Below, in pieces: positions 43,855 to 45,355 of a stretch of 45,355 bases of DNA. The translations under genes were made by a program, and so were the position numbers. The number at the start of each line of letters is the position of its first letter. Position 1 is the stretch's first letter. The DNA comes from Mesotaenium endlicherianum (taxonomy: Eukaryota > Streptophyta > Zygnematophyceae > Zygnematales > Mesotaeniaceae). Location: assembly GCA_009602735.1 (NCBI GenBank), contig WELA01010110.1, positions 115,675-161,029 of the forward strand. Reading direction: 5' to 3'. The notes beneath the pieces are model-generated. The model was given only the letters and a program-made list of their open reading frames with translations, was not told the origin of the DNA and did no database searches.

Positions 43855-44700
43855 CCATCAGCCTGCCTTTTCACATTGCACCTTGGGACTCTAGATTGGA
43901 TGGGCTCAGGGGGTGCATGAGTGACGGCATGAAGGCGAAGAGGACCATGCCTTGACACTCTTTCTCTAAGGGTAAGCATGCCTATGTCAAATGGACAGGC
44001 AAGCGAGGGGAGAAGGACTTAAGCACAGTCATAGCCCAGCAACCCGTACCCCAGGCTAGAAGGGGGAGGTCAGTTGATTACTCCCTACCTAGAACTCAGC
44101 TGGACAGAATGGTTGAGGCAACCCAGCAGTCTCTGAGGAACAGGAGGAGGAAGAGGAGCAGGACACGGGAGTACGCTCTAGCCCAGTTAGAGCTCAGACT
44201 CCTGCACCATTTCTTAGGTTGCACAAAATTGGACTGTCGGTGGCAGAGAGGGTCTTAAAGCAGCTCAAGGAGAGCAGCCGTCAAGAAGCTGGAAAAGCGG
44301 ATGTCACTTGGCTGGGAAACTTCAGCGGGAGGACTCCACCTCCATCTTCGGGGGCGAAAACTCAGGCGGATAGGGCGAGCAAGAGGGCTGCAAGGAAGGC
44401 AACAAAGGGTATGCCAGCATCATCCTCTCATCGGGGTTATCTTTCCTTGTCCCATGTTATGCAGCACCCATCTGGCAACCCCATCCTGGTCCTTGTCAAT
44501 TTAAGAGTTGCTCAGGAACGAGCAGCTGCCATTAACTTGCAAACGATGCAAGAGGAGGCTGCTTAGTTGTTGCGTTCCCCTCTAGGAACTTCTTGGACTC
44601 AGCCTGAGGGGTTCAGAAGGCCAGCAGGTAGGAGGACAGTTCCAGGTCTAGGTCTGCTTCACCAGAGGATAGAGTCCCAGGAACTTAGCTTGCATGAGTA
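43855..44700 (+). pseudogene. Divergent ORF3 homologue in element E (remnant)
   Basis: It starts inside the globular domain with HIAPWDSRLDG (A: HIAPWDPRLNG). FSKGKHAYVKW and RRGRSVDYS follow. An open stretch (44219-44566) carries the C-terminal module with GMPAS (about 44408-44422) and QHPSGNP (about 44460-44482), then past a TAG LRSPLG and GFRRPAG. Frameshifts and stops are present, and the N-terminal half is deleted together with gag and pol. The linker between the two conserved parts is unrelated in sequence to A. It shows that ORF3 is a family trait and not a one-off capture. Confidence 0.8.
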
Positions 44701-44819
44701 AGTCAGTAGGTTACACTTTTGCATGCTTTGTTCAGATGGTTGTATGTGTTGCTTTATTGTTATTGGGATGAGTGTCTTAGTGTTGTCGATCGAGACTACA
44801 AGAAGTTAAGTCGGAGAGA

Positions 44820-45310
44820 TGGTAATGAATCAGTATTATTGATAATGTTATAGTTAATTAAGATAAGTCCGCCGAACTTTAGTAACTATTAAGTCTGCTG
44901 GACTTTTTAGTATTGTTTCGTATAATGACTCAGTCGAGAGTAGCACGCTGTAATCTCTATTGGTCAGCTTGCTGACAAATTTTTTGACAGTCAGTTGACT
45001 GCCGTACTCGATGTCAGTGAATTGCTTAGTTATGCATCTAAGTGTGATATGCTAGATGAGTAGTTACATGACACCCCTGGGGTGGATGGCGATTCGGGAT
45101 GATGGGAGATGGCTGTGGATTTGGTTAGCCGAGGTCCTATCGACGTGGTTAAGTCCCGGGCAGGCGGTGCCATCGCACTTGCCATTGAACAGTTGACTCA
45201 TTCCATGCACATAGGTTAGATTATGTCTTGGGTTTGGTATTCGGAAACGAGGCCAACTTTTTGTACCGCTTAGTGAGAGGAAACCTGAATGCAAGGCAAA
45301 AGCTATCACG
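44820..45310 (+). repeat. Right LTR of element E (truncated)
   Basis: Starts TGGTAATGAATCAG after a purine-rich AAGTCGGAGAGA. It carries TTTTTTGACAGTCAGTTGACT and the 66-bp block (45104-45169). Similarity to the family stops near 45310, in the region that reads CCAAGGCGAGAAGCC in A. Confidence 0.78.
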
Positions 45311-45355
45311 AGAGGAGGGAGAAGGAGGGAGATGAGGGGGGGAGGGAGGGAGGGA
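45311..45355. repeat. Purine-rich GGGA tract at the window end
   Basis: GAGGGAGAAGG-type sequence ending in (GGGA)n, like the tract in host intron 1 (about 318-341). It probably marks host DNA beyond a deletion that removed the end of element E. Confidence 0.45.

Larger units (their letters stand above)
17753..45310 (+). mobile_element. Gypsy element E: divergent, internally deleted relative of A/D; host of the nested stack
   Basis: The left LTR is split by element B (17753-18029 and 43422-43854). It has the family landmarks: TGTAATGAATCA start, TTTGACAGTCAGCTGACT, the 66-bp block at 43445-43510 and GCCTATTGGTAAGTCGA near the end. Nine or so bases short of the LTR end, the sequence jumps into the middle of the third ORF, so gag and pol are gone. 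The right LTR (44820 to about 45310) is cut before its end by purine-rich sequence. No target duplication can be checked. Confidence 0.8.

Noticed and set aside
1..45355. CRISPR array, bacterial operon or phage-like system
   Set aside because: No spaced direct repeats, no ribosome-binding-site-led gene clusters; introns and eukaryotic transposons throughout.

Overview
This is a eukaryotic nuclear window, most likely from an alga or another protist; the sequence does not fix the species. The evidence is a GC-rich, intron-containing gene with GTGAG/GTGCR donors and GTGCAG-type acceptors, followed by about 40 kb of AT-richer transposable elements. There are no bacterial features.

Layout. 1-3600: four exons, all joined in phase 0, of a single-pass membrane protein with a cysteine-rich extracellular part that resembles half of a Frizzled-type domain; the 5' end lies outside the window. 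3601-4340: 3' flank with microsatellites. 4341-8651: old debris. This holds a textbook solo LTR (family B), a decayed reverse transcriptase fragment (family A), an internally inverted piece of a family F chromovirus, and another F-type solo LTR. 8652-45355: one nested stack of transposons. A hAT transposase remnant (minus strand, 8652-9031 and 17638-17752) was split by a piggyBac element (9036-17633) at a TTAA site. The piggyBac was itself split by gypsy element F (10842-16132). Next to it, in the same hAT remnant, lies gypsy element E (17753 to about 45310), which was split by gypsy element B (18030-43416). B was hit twice: by full-length element A (18128-26971) in its 5' LTR, and by solo LTR C (29880-39869) in its pol gene. 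C was then hit by full-length element D (31009-39730, minus strand). Five-base target duplications support F (ACAGT), A (GATAC), B (CTTGG), D (CAAAG) and the solo LTR (GGGGC); C has a decayed one.

How the genes work together. A and D belong to one chromodomain Ty3/gypsy family. It has Gag, a Pol polyprotein (protease, reverse transcriptase, RNase H, integrase, chromodomain) in the -1 frame, and a third, unrecognised ORF after pol. Gag and Pol are linked by a textbook -1 frameshift signal: U UUA AAA, an 8-nt spacer and a perfect 9-bp stem. The third ORF is preceded by a consensus branch point and 3' splice site, so it may be made from a spliced subgenomic RNA, as retroviral env genes are. A divergent homologue of it survives in element E.

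The main candidates for something undescribed are this third ORF and its proposed spliced expression, and a 66-bp block kept without any length change in eight LTR or LTR-like positions whose surroundings have diverged. Gag-pol of A and D is nearly identical while their LTRs and 3' ends differ much more, so the family appears mosaic. Two single-N positions look like assembly joins. All comparisons were made by eye.
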